5,658 nucleotides of DNA from Thermoflexia bacterium. Lineage in GTDB: Bacteria > Chloroflexota > Anaerolineae > B4-G1 > SLSP01. The stretch lies in assembly GCA_030605705.1 (NCBI GenBank), contig JAUWHU010000214.1, forward strand, positions 1 through 5,658. Direction: 5' to 3'. This document shows positions 5,483 through 5,658 of this stretch, piece by piece. The position numbers and the translations under genes are program-made. The notes beneath the pieces were generated by a model, which did no database searches, had not been told where the DNA came from, and was given only the letters and a program-made list of their open reading frames with translations. The first letter of the stretch is position 1; every line of letters starts with the position of its first letter.

Positions 5483-5650
5483 GCGATGTAGCCGCGAAAC
5501 CCTTTCCGCGCAGCAAAAGCGCGCTTGGGAAGTCGCGGCCACTTGCTACGTAAAACAAAAACCTCAGCGTCTTTGCGCCTTGGCGACTTTGCGTTAAAAA
5601 ATCCGTGTTTATCCGTGAGAATCCGTGTCCCAAAGTCCAGCCAGAGCGCG
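5483..5650. repeat. Direct repeat copy B (about 168 bases)
   Basis: Partner of copy A. It holds the same 8-nt ladder (5565-5596) and the same 10-nt ATCCGTG ladder (5601-5630), and ends at AGAGCGCG (5643-5650) near the window edge. Its left third has diverged more from copy A (about 5483-5520) than the right two thirds. What follows 5650 differs from what follows copy A, so the pair is not obviously part of a regular tandem array. Confidence 0.8.
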
Positions 5651-5658
5651 ATCAGCGG

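Larger units (their letters stand above)
4948..5658. other. 711-base gene-free, repeat-dense region
   Basis: No gene is supported on either strand between the lipoprotein start and the right edge. The content is the Shine-Dalgarno of that gene, a GC-rich hairpin, a 41-base palindrome, direct repeats A and B, and the large palindrome between them. Two minus-strand frames start with the same 31 residues because both begin in the repeated sequence. I find no clear promoter for the lipoprotein gene here. Confidence 0.6.

Noticed and set aside
5184..5633. Minus-strand frame of 149 codons, and its sibling at 4982-5278 with the same N-terminal 31 residues
   Set aside because: Both are translations of direct repeats A and B. 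The frames cross palindromes and low-complexity ladders, and I see no supporting Shine-Dalgarno or domain.

Overview
The window carries five protein genes, all on the minus strand. Read in the direction of transcription they are a small AT-rich lipoprotein gene (4947-4510), a DegV/FakB-type fatty-acid-binding protein (4193-3354), a LOG/SLOG-fold protein (3242-2661), an intracellular family-1 glycoside hydrolase (2516-1191) and queA for queuosine synthesis (from 1007, running off the left edge). Except in the lipoprotein gene, coding DNA is GC-rich, roughly 60% by eye. The gaps between genes (316, 111, 144 and 183 bases) all hold fragments of short-period dispersed repeats. The gene set is typical of a free-living bacterium. 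The style of the intergenic repeats recalls Chloroflexota (Anaerolineae-like) genomes, but that assignment is impression-based and weak.

Region by region: 1-1007 is queA, lacking only its last codons. The 1008-1190 gap contains an insertion-like block of dispersed repeat bounded by an 11-bp direct repeat. Without it, the hydrolase stop and the queA start would lie about 41 nt apart, so the two may once have been an operon. 1191-2516 is the hydrolase and 2517-2660 a gap with 8-nt and 7-nt periodic repeats. 2661-3242 is the LOG-like gene, and 3243-3353 a gap with the same 8-nt repeat in the other orientation. 3354-4193 is degV. 4194-4509 holds a good sigma-70-type promoter for degV and a terminator-like hairpin between that promoter and the degV Shine-Dalgarno, which suggests leader attenuation. 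4510-4947 is the lipoprotein gene.

4948-5658 has no gene I can support. It is packed with repeats: a GC-rich hairpin, a 41-base palindrome, and a pair of about 168-base direct repeats (A and B) about 355 bases apart that flank a 139-base imperfect palindrome. Long reading frames here come from the repeats.

The genes do not form a recognisable pathway. tRNA modification, fatty-acid handling, beta-glycoside cleavage and nucleotide-type LOG activity look like independent functions that share direction. I see no phage, CRISPR or transposase gene. The most interesting material is the intergenic repeat system and the degV leader.
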